DNA of 64,000 nucleotides from Mansonella perstans (taxonomy: Eukaryota; Nematoda; Chromadorea; Rhabditida; Onchocercidae). Positions 38,955 through 51,393 of this stretch are shown here, in pieces. How positions within the stretch are numbered: the stretch's first letter is position 1; every line of letters starts with the position of its first letter. The DNA lies in contig JBAMDO010000076.1 of NCBI GenBank assembly GCA_037074765.1, forward strand, positions 62,001-126,000, in the 5' to 3' direction. A model generated the notes under the pieces. It was given only the letters and a program-made list of their open reading frames with translations, was not told the origin of the DNA and searched no databases. A program made the translations under genes and the position numbers.

Positions 38955-41900
38955 ATGGCGAATAGCAGCAATCAGCAACAACAAGCATTTGCATTTGCAA
39001 ACGATAATAATATCACTTCCAGTGTTGACAATCAACTATCATCGTCAAACACCGATGACAACGTTGGTTTCATATTGTTATTCTACTTTTTCCTCTTAAA
39101 ACTTCAAGCTTCAAACTGACCATTTTATTCATTTTTCTCTTTAACATTGTTGAGATAAACAGAATTCTAACAGTTAATATCAGAAATGATGAAGCTCAAA
39201 AAAATTTGCATTGAATTGAAATAGGGGTCGTATAAATTTATGAAATTTTTGTCTTCAAGTCTTCTCTTCTTTCTGAATATACTTTTATACCAAATGTAAA
39301 TCAATCACTAAAGGATAAATATAAACGGACACAAAGATGAAGAAACGTTATCTACAGGACAAGCGAGTCTTAAATTTGCTTGAACCAAAGATAGCCAGTG
39401 AATGACCAGTGAATGAATTGCATTGTCCATTACCATATGTGCTATGTGAAATGATAATATCTGTAGTATAGCTGTAATAAAAATAAAATGGCAAATTTCA
39501 AACTAAAGAAAAATTCAATCATTGATGTAATGATGAAAGCATGAAATTAATACCATCGATAGAATTGTTTTATTTCAGTTTCCAAATCAATCCATGGTTG
39601 ATTTTGCATCGTTGCTCGAAATACCTCTTTTTAATGAACTAATGCTTGTTTATGAAATTCAGTATAATGCAACCAAAGATGCTCTCAAACATTTTCTCGA
39701 AGAGCAGGTAGATTTAAATCAGGTAGATCAGGTAGATCTGTTCTGATTTAAGCAGTTAGAATTTTTTTTTTAGACTTATCATCAAATATATTTATTTATA
39801 AAACAATGTAATAAATAGTACTCATTAACTGTTGTGTGCAATTTCTTTTTTATATTATTCAATCAAATAATTTAAATTCATGTAATTGATAATCTGTTAT
39901 TTTGTTATTTCAAATCCAGATCAAGTTCGGTTTAATTCAAACGTATCTCGGTTATATCGATGCCTTCTCTTTCCATTTCTCTTTATCCTTTTATAATAAT
40001 GATGTTGCTTGAAATCTTAAATTCGTTGCTTTCAGCCTAGTCTAATTCTTCCTCTCTTCACCAATGTAGTTTGGAGTTTGTTGGTTAATCCGTTATTGGC
40101 TATTAATTCAGCTGCAAATTTGAATTTATCTACTCAGGATTTGCCGACATCTAATGAAGATTTACAGACAACTGTGGATGAAATGTTAAATAAAATTAAA
40201 GCTTCCGATAACAGGTAATTTTCATATCAGAAATGAATTACTGCAAAATGTCATTTTAAAATTATTTTTATTACTGCAAGTTTCTCATTGTTTGCATTTT
40301 GCATTTTGCTTTCATATGTATCCGTATCACAAGTAGTCTTACAGTTTGCAAAATGTAATCAAATCTCAGCAATGCAATCAAAATGAGCACAGCCAATCGA
40401 ATAATCAACCTGATAAACGGACGCGAAAGATCATCCATGCAGAAAATGTTAGACTTTACTAAATTTGTTGCGAGCTTATTTTATGATTATCTTCCACTCC
40501 AAATTTTTTACTACAATTTCAGTATGAATTAAATGAAATTTTAAAAATGCATATGATGCAAGAATTATCAAAATGTTCATTAGTCTTAGTGATTTTAATC
40601 ATTCCTTAAATTGCAAGTCATTGTTGGCGTGAAATGCAAAAACGTTTTCAGTTGCTTTTCATCGGTTAGATTGCAGTACAGATTTTATGGTACATTACTG
40701 CTTTATGTTATTGGATTCATTTGTTAAATACTTTTTGAAATTTTATATTTCACAACAGAAAAATAGCTCAATTCTATGCAATGTTTGCGCAAAACCACTG
40801 AAAAATCGGGCAGCGTTCATTAAGCACCGCCGACGACATCTCGGTATATCGGAGCTTGCTTTTGCATGCGGGACATGCGACAAACGTTGCAGCGAACGTC
40901 GTCATCTAGCAGTTCACTGCAAAAACAAACATCATGAGGTAAGAAGCTAAGCTTAATTTATAAAATATTCAATAACTAATGTGGAAAATTTATACGAAGT
41001 ATTTTTTTTCACATCAATAGTTTGAAATCCTATTGTACTTTGGAATCTCATTTCAGCGCTATTACCGTATTACCGTACATTGTATTACCATTTATATTCA
41101 TTTAAATCGTTGTACTAAGCCAAAGTTAGCCATAATATTTGTTCTGATGGTAAAATAGGTAAATTGATGAAATAAATTTCTACACTTTTACAGTTGAGCC
41201 AAGTGGAGCGCTTGTCATGCATCTCTAAAACAACGGTGATAAAATTTACCGTAATCCAGCAAAATGTCACAGAATCATTTTCTAAATTGCTCAATATTTT
41301 ATCATTTATGCATTTAGAAATGATAGTACGATATATCAAGATTTTGTTACTTACTTTCACATAATATATAAAATGAAAATTGGAATACAAAAGTAAATAA
41401 GGGAAAGAATATGAATTTTTAAGACTCAGCTTTAATAGATAAAATTCTAGATGCCATCCGTGCCATTCAAACCTGGTCTTCGAAGCGATTCAGAGCAAGA
41501 TGTGATAACTCTCGACGACTCGAAGGAAGGAAATTCTAATTTAGTGCCTGAAGTAAACTCCATGAGTCATCAGAAGGCATATTGTTTTTTAATATTGAAC
41601 AATAATAGCAAGATTCTTGTGACTTATTGGAGAACTTGCGACTATTGATGATGCTTAAGCAAGTTCTACCAAAAATGTCATAGCATTTCAACAAAACGAA
41701 CGTGAATTGCAGACCTTAGAACATATTGGGAATTTACATTGTATCATAATTACGATCTAAGCATTTTAACAAAATACCATTGCTGATAGATAGAATTGGC
41801 AATTACCTTTAAGTAATTTTGATTATTTCATCCTATTTATGCATTTAAGTTTAGAGCCAAACTGCAGAACTAAAAAAAAATCTGATTTTTCATTTCTGTT

Positions 41901-42180
41901 TTAAAATTAATGCGGAATTCCTTTCCGAAAAAGCTAACAAAACTAATTCTTAGGGAACGGGAAGGAATGAGAGTTGCAAGTGAGAAATCCATGAATCCTC
42001 AAAATTCTCGAGAATAACTAGAATGCAGCAAATTTATAATTATTACATAACTTCTATAAATAAACAGATTTCAAATGATTCATTAAACTTCTTTTGATTT
42101 AGATATTTGTGAAGCTTTGGCAAACAGATGATGACAGAAATGGCATTTCAAACGGAGCAGATATGTGTAATCCGTCGTAA
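38955..42180 (+). CDS. C2H2 zinc-finger protein, two fingers
   Basis: Hand-built model: exons 38955-39062, 39579-39707, 40036-40214, 40345-40447, 40759-40938, 41451-41552 and 42103-42180 (292 codons). Without the last splice, exon 6 reads on to a stop at 41648 (298 codons). The start is rich in Asn, Gln and Ser (NSSNQQQQ), as in many transcription factors. Exon 5 carries both fingers: C180-x2-C183-x12-H196-x3-H200 and C210-x2-C213-x12-H226-x4-H231, in a highly basic context (IKHRRRH). KRTRKIIH just before may be a nuclear-localisation signal. The linker between fingers (LGISELAFA) is longer than the classic TGEKP type. DNA binding in the nucleus is inferred from the fold. No orthologue is recognised. 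Exons 1-4 rest on phase and open-frame evidence only; exon 5 is the most certain. Confidence 0.68.
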
Positions 42181-42189
42181 AGATGATCA

Positions 42190-43320
42190 TTTTCTTTAAT
42201 TTTAAGTAAGGAATTGATTAATCTTACTTTTTCTCTAATTTTCAAGGAATTTATTGATTAACCGGTTATCTATTATTTTACCTTTTTGTTAAACATATCT
42301 TATTCATAGAGATGGCAATATCTAAGATCACATTCATGTTATTAGAGCTTTCGTATGTAATTAATCATGATTGATTAATCCAAACAGAATTTTTTTCATT
42401 GAATGGATCCCATGGAGAATTCGAATGCCAAATACTATTTTGTTTTTCATTGTTGTTATATCATTCCTTACTTATATCTATATTCTGACTGTAGAAACAG
42501 AAAAAAATATCCCCAAGCGTTTTTGGGATCAAATGTAGAGTAAGTAAAAGCTTAAGATTGTAACTTATTAAAATGAATGGAGCGTTTTTACATACTCGTT
42601 TTTTGATCAGCTGATATCTTAGAGCTTAATGATGATCATTAAATAAAATATGCAGAAAATTAGCATCTATATTTATGACTTTCTAAACGGATTAAGAAAT
42701 GTGAAGAATTTTTCACGACACTGTACTGAAAATTATACGAATTACTATGAATGAATTTATTTGATGAAATAAATGTTTAATCTACATAGCCGTAGTTCCC
42801 TTCAAAAGTAATCAAATCTTTTTGCTGCAATATGTTGTAGTGCAAACAGATCCACATATGCTCCACTGTTGGAAAAATAAAATAGTTTTTACTAATTTAA
42901 TCACCGAGAAATAAACATTTCAAAAAAACTGCAATAAATTCTAGCTGAATGCTTAAAATGAATGCAACATATTCCTTATGTAGAAAAATATTTAAGTGAC
43001 TTAAAATAGATTTAGTGAAATATAAATACCGGAAAATTTATTGGTTAACGGAATATGACGTTATCTTCTGAACTATAAGATTTCTTGCAAAATGATATCA
43101 CAGGCAAACGTCAACCTGACAAAACTTGTTGTTTCACTTTCATTTTTAGACTTTTCCTACTTGTGACAGCTATTATCGGATTATCTTATAATTATCACTA
43201 CGGATCCTAAAAACTTCCTTCTTTACCAGATTTTCCGATTTGAAATTTATACTGAAAAAACATCAACACATCTCAACTGTTAGCCCATCAAACAAACATT
43301 CCGTCGATAAATATCTCATA
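42190..43320. other. Convergent intergenic spacer
   Basis: Lies between the 3' ends of the plus-strand zinc-finger gene and the minus-strand RRP1 gene. No exon, RNA gene or notable repeat seen. Confidence 0.5.
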
Positions 43321-43322
43321 GA

Positions 43323-46300
43323 TCACTGTTTCGTTTGACGCTTTTGCTTTTTACGAAGCAATCCGCTTGGGTGCTGTACTTTTTTACCGACTTTCTCCGT
43401 TACTTTTTTACCGACTTTCTTCGTTTTCTTGCTACTTTTAACAACTTTCCCGGATTCAGAAATATTCCTGAAATTAAGGGGACAGAAAGTAATCCAGAAA
43501 AAACCCGAAAATATAAAGAAAAGTATGCAAAGTAATAAGTTATAACTTGAAAAATAACATAACTGCTCTCGTTTTTTACATTAGAAGTTGTTTACCCAAA
43601 TCACATTTTTTAAAAGTGAAATTTAAATTATTTAAAGAAGATCGACAGAGGCCCATTATTCAAAAAAATTGACTGCCAATAGCAGCAACATCATATTGGT
43701 TCATTGCCAGGAAACTTGCAAATATTTAAGGACTAACAACACAAATTTTAATAATGCATGAAATTGATAACTTGCTTAATACATGAACACCGCATAATTT
43801 CATCTCCCTTCTATATGAAGAAGGTTAAATAATGCGCCTTTCACTCCCTTTTCTTGGCCTATTAAGAAAAAATGAGTACTGAACTAACTATATTCAACAA
43901 AAACTATTTCTTTGCTTCTAGGATCTATTATTTATTGTGTAATGGTACAGAAGACGCTTAAAAACAAATAAATTACCTCAGTGGCATTTTATTTTTCATA
44001 GCCAATTTCGCTTTCTTTTTTATTAGTTTGTCTTTGGTCACTCTATTCATAAGTCGTGAGACAGCGCTTGCAATTTCCGATTCCGGAATTTTTGCCTTTA
44101 ATCGAGTTTGTGCTTTTGTAACCATAACAAAAGGAACCTCATCATTTTCGGCTGCTATGAATCTTTAAAATAATATATTTTTGACATTTTCTAATTCACA
44201 TTTTCAGCACACTGCAATTTTTTACACAAATGCTTTCTTTTACGTCCTAATGCGCATAATTAATATATGTTATGATTTTCCTTAAATTTACCTAATATTA
44301 CCGTTTGCTGGAGAATGATCTGAGGTCTCAGATATATTCCTACCTCTCCCCCACTATTTCAATTGATCTTCTTGCCTTGCCAGCATCAGAAATTTTTGCT
44401 CGCAAAAAATACGAAAACGAACGAACAAATCTGATTTAAGATGAGTCTTTCATAAACTAGATTTTTTCCCCACTTTTACAAAAATTTTGTTAATCGCAAA
44501 AACCACACCTTCGCTTCCACTACATTTCATTTACTTGTAAATTATTAAAATTACTGAAATACAATTGATATATCTTAGATTATTAATGATTTATTTGAAA
44601 AATATTTAAATAAATTCTATGTTAAAAATTTACTTCTTTGATACGGCATATAATTGCTTCCTGCGAGCACTTTTAACCTCTGTTTTCTTACCAACTTCAA
44701 ACAATAATTTGCTTATTTCTGCATAGTCAAACTGAAACATAAAATTTGAATTCAAATTAATGTGCATCTTTTAACGCATTTGCAGTAGTCACAATCGATT
44801 ATAATAATTATCAAATGTACTGATGCTGTGAAATATTTGTCCGATGATTAAGGTAGATGAAAATCAAGCCAAGTGATTAAGGTAGATGAAAACATCAAGT
44901 TGAAAACGAAGATAAAAAGGATGTTCAGTGACAGATCCAACTAAGGATGAAATTTAAAAAGAATAAACTTGCATAGAAAATAATACTCTATTTTTTAAAT
45001 ATCTACCTTGATTCCTTGATCACTAACACTTCCTACTGTTGGTTCATTTGTCTCACTCTTCACCGCTTTTTCCTCAGCAAATTGATGTAAAATTGAGAGG
45101 AATATCTCTTCAATAATAGAGTCAAAAAGATAATTCCTAAAAATTATTGAAATGAACAGCAATAAATAAAATTGGCTACCATCTGATGAATAAAATAAAT
45201 GCTAGATCTAAGATTTCGTTAAAGAAAGAATATTTCAAATTTTAGTGTGTTACGCAACGGTGTTTTATAATTCTTTCTATCCACAACCAAAAAAGAAACA
45301 TCGAAAGATCAAAAGTGTCCTCAAAGCCGCAAAAGGTAACTGAAGAACCTACAGTATACAGCAGAATTTTAAAAGAAGTTCACTACCAGACACTTTACAT
45401 TGCACTTAAATCACCACCAGACCGCAGCAAAACAAAAACTCTCGGTGATAATCGTTATGGAAAAATTACAACTATGTAAAAAGAATGTACGTTTAATTTG
45501 TATAAATTACTACGGAATTAGTCATGTGAGTTAATCCAACGGATAGGGAACAACTTACGATAATGTTCTATCACCAAGGAGTTCAGCGTATGGCTTCAAA
45601 AGTTCTGTTACCTGATCTGGTCTCAAACCACCTGAAAACAAATAAAATGAATCCCATCACTTCAAATAATCCGACAAGTATCAGTGAAAAATTTCCGAAG
45701 TATATGAAAATTAATCGGTACCATTAAACTCAAATGAATAAGTTTGAGAATGAAAAAAGAAAATTTTCGAAAGTAGGAAGGAAAAACCAAAAACTAACCG
45801 GCACCATCTAATTCATCGAGATAAACGGATGCAAAATGAAATTTCAATCCTTCCGAAAATGATTTATCTGAAACAAGCTATGAAGCAATTCATCCGAAGA
45901 CCATGAAAGAAGCAAATGACAAGAAAATCAAATTAATCAAAGCTTTGTTGTTTGCTTCTTTTTTGTATATCGAGATAACATTTTTAAGCTAAATTTCACA
46001 ACTAACCACTTGAAATAACACAATCTTTGAAAGCAGTGAGATATGCATCAGTGAGCGCTGTCTTCCAATCCTTCGATCGTAAGCGTAGGAAAACAGCACG
46101 AACAAGCCGGCGTATCAACTACAACCAATATATTCATTCCAATAGCATTAAATATCAACAAATTTAAATGTCGATTAATACTTGAACAAAAACAACGACA
46201 ATATATCCGAAAAGCTTAACAGTTTTACAATTCAATTCATATTTTTATACAATTTGATGCATGTTCGAATGCAATGGAAACATTTTATCTTTTTTTTTAC

Positions 46301-47636
46301 ATTTTTCGCGAATAAAAAAGCTGGTATGTCAAAATTAGTAAAAATTAACGAAATTAATAAGCAAAGAAAATATCATGTAAAGTTGGTTGATTTAACCAAC
46401 TTATGAAAGTTTGAAGCCCTAAACATTTGCATAATTTTGAAAAAACATTCTACTAACTCGGACCTTTGTAGAATATTCTGAAAAAGTATTCTCTGTCTCA
46501 AAGCAAAGAATGAAGTGAATTGAAATTTAGAAATTCAGATTAACATTTTAGATTAATGCATTTTATCAGAAATAAATATTAGTTCCTTAGCTTAAAATAT
46601 TCTTCACCAAACGCAAATAATAATTTGTTGACTTGGAATAATAAAGTCTTGCCAAATACCAAGCTGATTTTAATTCAAAATATCTCACAATCTATTATGC
46701 ATCAATAGAATACTATATCCAACTCAAAAAATTATTATTTACCAAAACTAGTAACAGCGCCAATAAAAGATAAATATTTTCGCAGCCATTTAACTTTATT
46801 TTATCCAAATAAAAAAGGATTTTTTGCAGATAGTTTAACTAATTTTAAATTTGTTGAAGACTACTTTTTCAGTGTTACTTCCTTCGACCCTTTACAAAAT
46901 TCATTTTCTCTGAATAATCAAATCAATGAAAGAGATTAACCATAAGAAACTTGTCCATTCTCCAACGATCGACTCGTGACCATTCATTAGAGATGGTTAT
47001 TAGCATACATTTGATAAACAAAATCGATTCCTTTTCTTTTTCAAATAAATTTATCAACGACGCGATATTATCAGCAAGTTGCTCTTGCCATAACATTTTG
47101 TCTTGCATCCACATCACATAATGCAATCCTTTCGTCAAATGTAGCATCGCTTTATCATCAAATTCTGCAAAAAAGCAAAAATATTATTTAATTTTGCTCA
47201 AATTATTCCTCTTCTAACCGACTTTTTTCACCCGTTTTTGCTGAAGAAATCCCTAGATAAACATTCATTCCGTGAATACCTTGAAGGATCCAGATAATTT
47301 CAAAGCGTAAAAGTTAACATTACAAGGTACGAGGTTTCACTTTTTTCTGCGGTAGCTTCCCTGATAAATATCTAGTAAAATACTGTGGAAAGTTTTCCTC
47401 GAGGCATGCAGAAAAATGATATGAACCATATGCTCTATCACACGAGTCTCGACCTGCCAATGATTCCACTCAGTACCTAGTGAATGAACAAAAAAAGCCC
47501 AAAAATGACCTCGCTTGGCTGATTCAGTTCGAATCCAATTACATAGTGCTCGAAAAGCTCGTCGACGAGTGATTGGCTCACCGGATGCCAGTTTCTGTGC
47601 AAAAATAATCTCAGTTTCCTTCAATTCTAAATCCAT
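43323..47636 (-). CDS. rrp-1: Ribosomal RNA processing protein 1 (RRP1/NNP-1/Nop52)
   Basis: Nine exons in minus-strand order: 47636-47510, 47164-46941, 46118-46007, 45867-45799, 45631-45559, 45136-45007, 44731-44634, 44162-43977, 43467-43323. All junctions agree in phase, giving 387 codons. Residues 1-280 follow the Nop52 family. FAQKLASGEPITRRRAFRAL opens the protein, then KGLHYVMWMQDKML (54-67), WSRVDRWRMDKFLMLIRRLVR (104-124), GLKFHFASVYLDEL (161-174), and finally SARRKQLYAVSKKF (266-279). The last 90 residues are strongly basic, with a KKVGKKV-type repeat (about 357-370), as expected for a nucleolar protein. Known family role: pre-rRNA processing and maturation of the large ribosomal subunit. 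An in-frame TAA (44632-44630) overlaps the exon 7 donor; reading past that donor would end the protein at 278 residues. The two C-terminal exons are supported by phase and by composition. Confidence 0.9.
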
Positions 47637-47641
47637 TGGAT

Positions 47642-47643
47642 CT
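47642..47643 (-). promoter_or_regulatory. Candidate spliced-leader acceptor for RRP1
   Basis: On the minus strand the sequence AATTTTTTTAG ends five bases before the start codon (AG, then ATCCA, then ATG). Such a short leader after a pyrimidine tract is the usual picture of a nematode trans-spliced mRNA. Confidence 0.6.
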
Positions 47644-47659
47644 AAAAAAATTTATAAAG

Positions 47660-50600
47660 TTACTTGAATCGTTTCATTATATTTTTGGATTTTCAAATTC
47701 CCCGCTTATTTAGTTGAATTGTAAGAAAAAGCAAACTATATTTAATTCAAATTTACATGTTATTTATTAGTCAATTCTGAATTTAAGGGAAATGATTTCG
47801 ATAATATTTTTTGCTTTAATCTCAAAATTTGTTAGATGGAAAAAAGAAAAACACTCTTATATTTCAACAAATAATCTTTTGTAAAATATTGAACGGATTT
47901 ACAACTCATTATAAGGATTATAACATTCTGGATCACTAATATCACTTAAATAGAACAAAAAATACTGAATAAATTTAATGCTATTAGTCATACTGTGCGA
48001 GCTATTCTACGTCAAAAATATTAATACTAAAAAAATATTAATATATCGAAGAGAAAAATCAGCGATAGTAGCTGTACAGTACTCTGGATTTACATATAAG
48101 TTTCATATATTTTCATAAAAAGATAATTAATCGTGAATAAGACCATTGTATACTGCATAACAGTGTCTATCCACTGATAAATTGATAACAATTATGACCT
48201 AATGATAACATAAGTATTCATGACTTATCGATAATATAAGCTTGATTACTAATTTTTTCTTTTTTTTAACACTAATTTTCCTTTTTTTTTTGCTTATCTA
48301 ACTACCGTCAGCATTTAGAGAAGTTAGCATATTTCAAAAAAAAATAAGAAATATAACAAATGCGAGAAATAATAAAGTATTTTTTTGGACAATAAATTAT
48401 CATATATTTCGTAAAGTAATTGAAGAAAGTTGTTAGCAAAATTGTTAAAGTACGAACTATAATAACAACAGTAATAGCAGAAGAGGAAATGGAAGAAAGC
48501 GAAGATAAAAAAGCACTTCTAAAATCAAAATGATTCATTCCGGGTTAAAAAAAACTGTACATATGGCTCCTCTATTAAATGTATGTGCATACATTAGATG
48601 CAAAGATGTGCGTATATCATATGTTCATATGTTAGATACAGATTACTGATGACCAGTTTTTTTGTTAGAAACTTTCTTTAAAAAAAATTAAAAAGGAAAA
48701 CAAAATAATCAATAAAATGTAAAAGTGTTCCAAGAAAATGGAAGAGAAAAAAACTGTTCATTTATTCATGATATTGACAGTATAAAAGGAAATCAAATGC
48801 ACAATGATTAGTAATAATAATAAATAATCCTATCCCAGAGAATTAATTACCATGTTAGCAATTAATATTCTTTCTTATCGATGGTATTGGTGTTAGTACC
48901 CGCGAGATATCAAAATTACCGATGGTACCATAGCATTGGCACCGATCTTATTGTTGGTACCACTTCATAAATGATACTTTTGTACGCCGGCAACAACTAC
49001 AACAAATCAAAAAAACTTCAATTAACAACCATGAAACCCTTCTCCCGCGTCTTTTTTTCACCATCAACAATAGTAACAATTTGGCAGCACGCCTAGCGTC
49101 TCCAAATGCAATGTTTTAGTTCCAACGAACCATTTACAATTTTCAAATTTACGAAAAGTAAGCAAAAATTTTAAAACAATTTCCCACATAATTATACAGA
49201 TTTACGAGATGGCATTTTTTGCAAACAAATAAAATAATTGGGATCAAAGATTGAAGTCACTGATGCTACGAAATGTCAGTCATCTCACATCCAATTGAAT
49301 TATTTTATATTTTCCACAATTCTGCTTATCTGTTTGTTTTTTTTCCTTATTACATCTTCCAAAAAAAAAAAAAAAAAAAAAAAAATTGCATTGTTTGTGA
49401 ACATCTGAAGAGAAAAGTGCGTAATGCTAAGAGATGAAATGTCATAATATAAATTACAACAATATTTTCTCAATTCTTCAGATTTGCTAAATCTTTGCTG
49501 ATTATTAGCGCAAAAAAATTCCATCATTATGGAAAGAATAATCATGGCAAATATTAACAAAATATTATTATTTGTTATAACTATAAATCATTGTTTCTTG
49601 ATACAATTACAAATCACTGCTGTTTGTTGCAATTACAAATCATTGTTGTTTGTTACAATTATTAGCGTTTCAGTATTCGTTTCACTATTATTTCATTATA
49701 TAAAATATTTTAAGCTTTGTCACATCTATCATATTATGTTATCGTTGTAATTTCGACATGATGATAGCATAACATTTAAACTTGATAAAAGTCCATGGTC
49801 GAAGCCCACCCACAGAATAGAAATGATGATAATGATGACGATGTTGTTGTTGTTGTTGATAATGATGATGATACTTGCTTGCATCCACCAAAATCGCTAG
49901 TGAAATTTTTTCCATATTTATCTTCATTATTACTTATCGTATTCAATACATTATTCAAAATATTCATAAAATACCGGCAAATATAATTAAAGTCAAAGTT
50001 TTCACGATAGTTTAAATCATGAAAGATTATTATAGCTAATGACTGGAACCAAAAAATTAATCGCTTATTTTGTAAAATTTACGTCTGATTATGGTTAAAG
50101 AATCGAGTAAAAATATAAAAAACCAGAAATACTGGAATATTATTCAGCAGTACTTCCATCAGTTCAACTTCTTCCTCTCTCCCTTTCTCTTTTTCCATTA
50201 TTGAATGTCTTTCGTAATAAACTAACTAAGTTAAATCAATCAATATGAAATTGATTGAAGTCAAAATCAAACGTTGTGAAATGTTCCGTAGTTAAAGATG
50301 AAACAAAAAAAATTTTTAAAAAAACGAAAAAGTCACCAAACTTGCACTTATAATATTCACTGATTTTGCGACAATATTGCACTTCTGTCATTACTATTGA
50401 AAATTGAGAATTAAATGTCTGCTTCGATCTTAAATGTCTGCTTCGATTTTCAATGCTTTCAAAATAATTCAACAAAATGCAAAAGCATCAGTTGACTGAT
50501 GTCTCAAACGTATATGATGTGTACATCCAATGAAATTTTGAATTTCCAAAAACAAAAAAAAGATGAATAATTAGTAACATACCAGCTACTGTAAAATTCG

Positions 50601-51370
50601 TTTTATTTTCACAAGTGCAAGGAAGGAACAATAATGAACAATAATATATTTAAAATGACTGTTTTTAAAACCTCAAAATTTTTAAATAATTAATAGCTCT
50701 AGGAACAATTTCTCCTTTTTAAAATTCTTAGTTTGATTACCAAATGCCATAAAATATACAATTATGCATTTTATGCTAGCACAAAATGTAAAAATATGAA
50801 AAATACATGTTTTAAAAAATATTAAAAAAATTTTAAGAAACAAAAGTTGATTGTAGAATTTACAATTACCAGTAATCGAATTGTACTTAAATATCAAAGC
50901 TGAATATAAAATCTCATACAATGTTAAAAATCTTAACGAACTATCTTTCACTTTTTTGCAGCATTCTTTGGCAATTTCTTAAGGGATTCTAACAATAACT
51001 TTCGCGCAGTTTGTTGGAAACTAACAAATAAATAGATTTCTGAACATTGCAAACGTAAATTTCATATAGCTATTGATATAAATAACTTTTGTCAGTCAAA
51101 GGAAAAACGATTAATAAATCAGTTTAAAGCAACATGTAAAATACCTGAAATCTTTACTTGGGTAACTTCCAAATTCAGCAAGATAGTAGTATTTCTAACG
51201 GAATATAAAATTATTAATAAACATTTCAAAGTTATAATAAATTTTAAAAAATATCCGTCATTAAAATTGCTATCTTTGACATTTAAATTAAAGTAACAAA
51301 TTTTGAGAGATAATTTAAGACAACAATAAAAACAAAGTAAACAGCCTAAAACAATTATTAATATCATTGT
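47660..51370. other. Intergenic region between RRP1 and the Spinster gene
   Basis: About 3.7 kb with no supported exon. Holds a 25-base poly-A run (49361-49385), a small GTT/GAT microsatellite cluster (about 49830-49875) and AT-rich sequence. Open frames on either strand are under 100 codons and have no motif. Confidence 0.55.
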
Positions 51371-51379
51371 AGCAAATGA

Positions 51380-51385
51380 TTTATT
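51380..51385 (-). terminator. Poly(A) signal of the Spinster gene
   Basis: AATAAA on the minus strand, about 8 bases after the stop codon (51396-51394). Canonical hexamer; use is inferred. Confidence 0.5.
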
Positions 51386-51393
51386 TAAATGCA

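Noticed and set aside
43335..43535. Plus-strand open frame with repeated FFTDFLR
   Set aside because: It is the antisense shadow of the lysine-rich last exon of RRP1.
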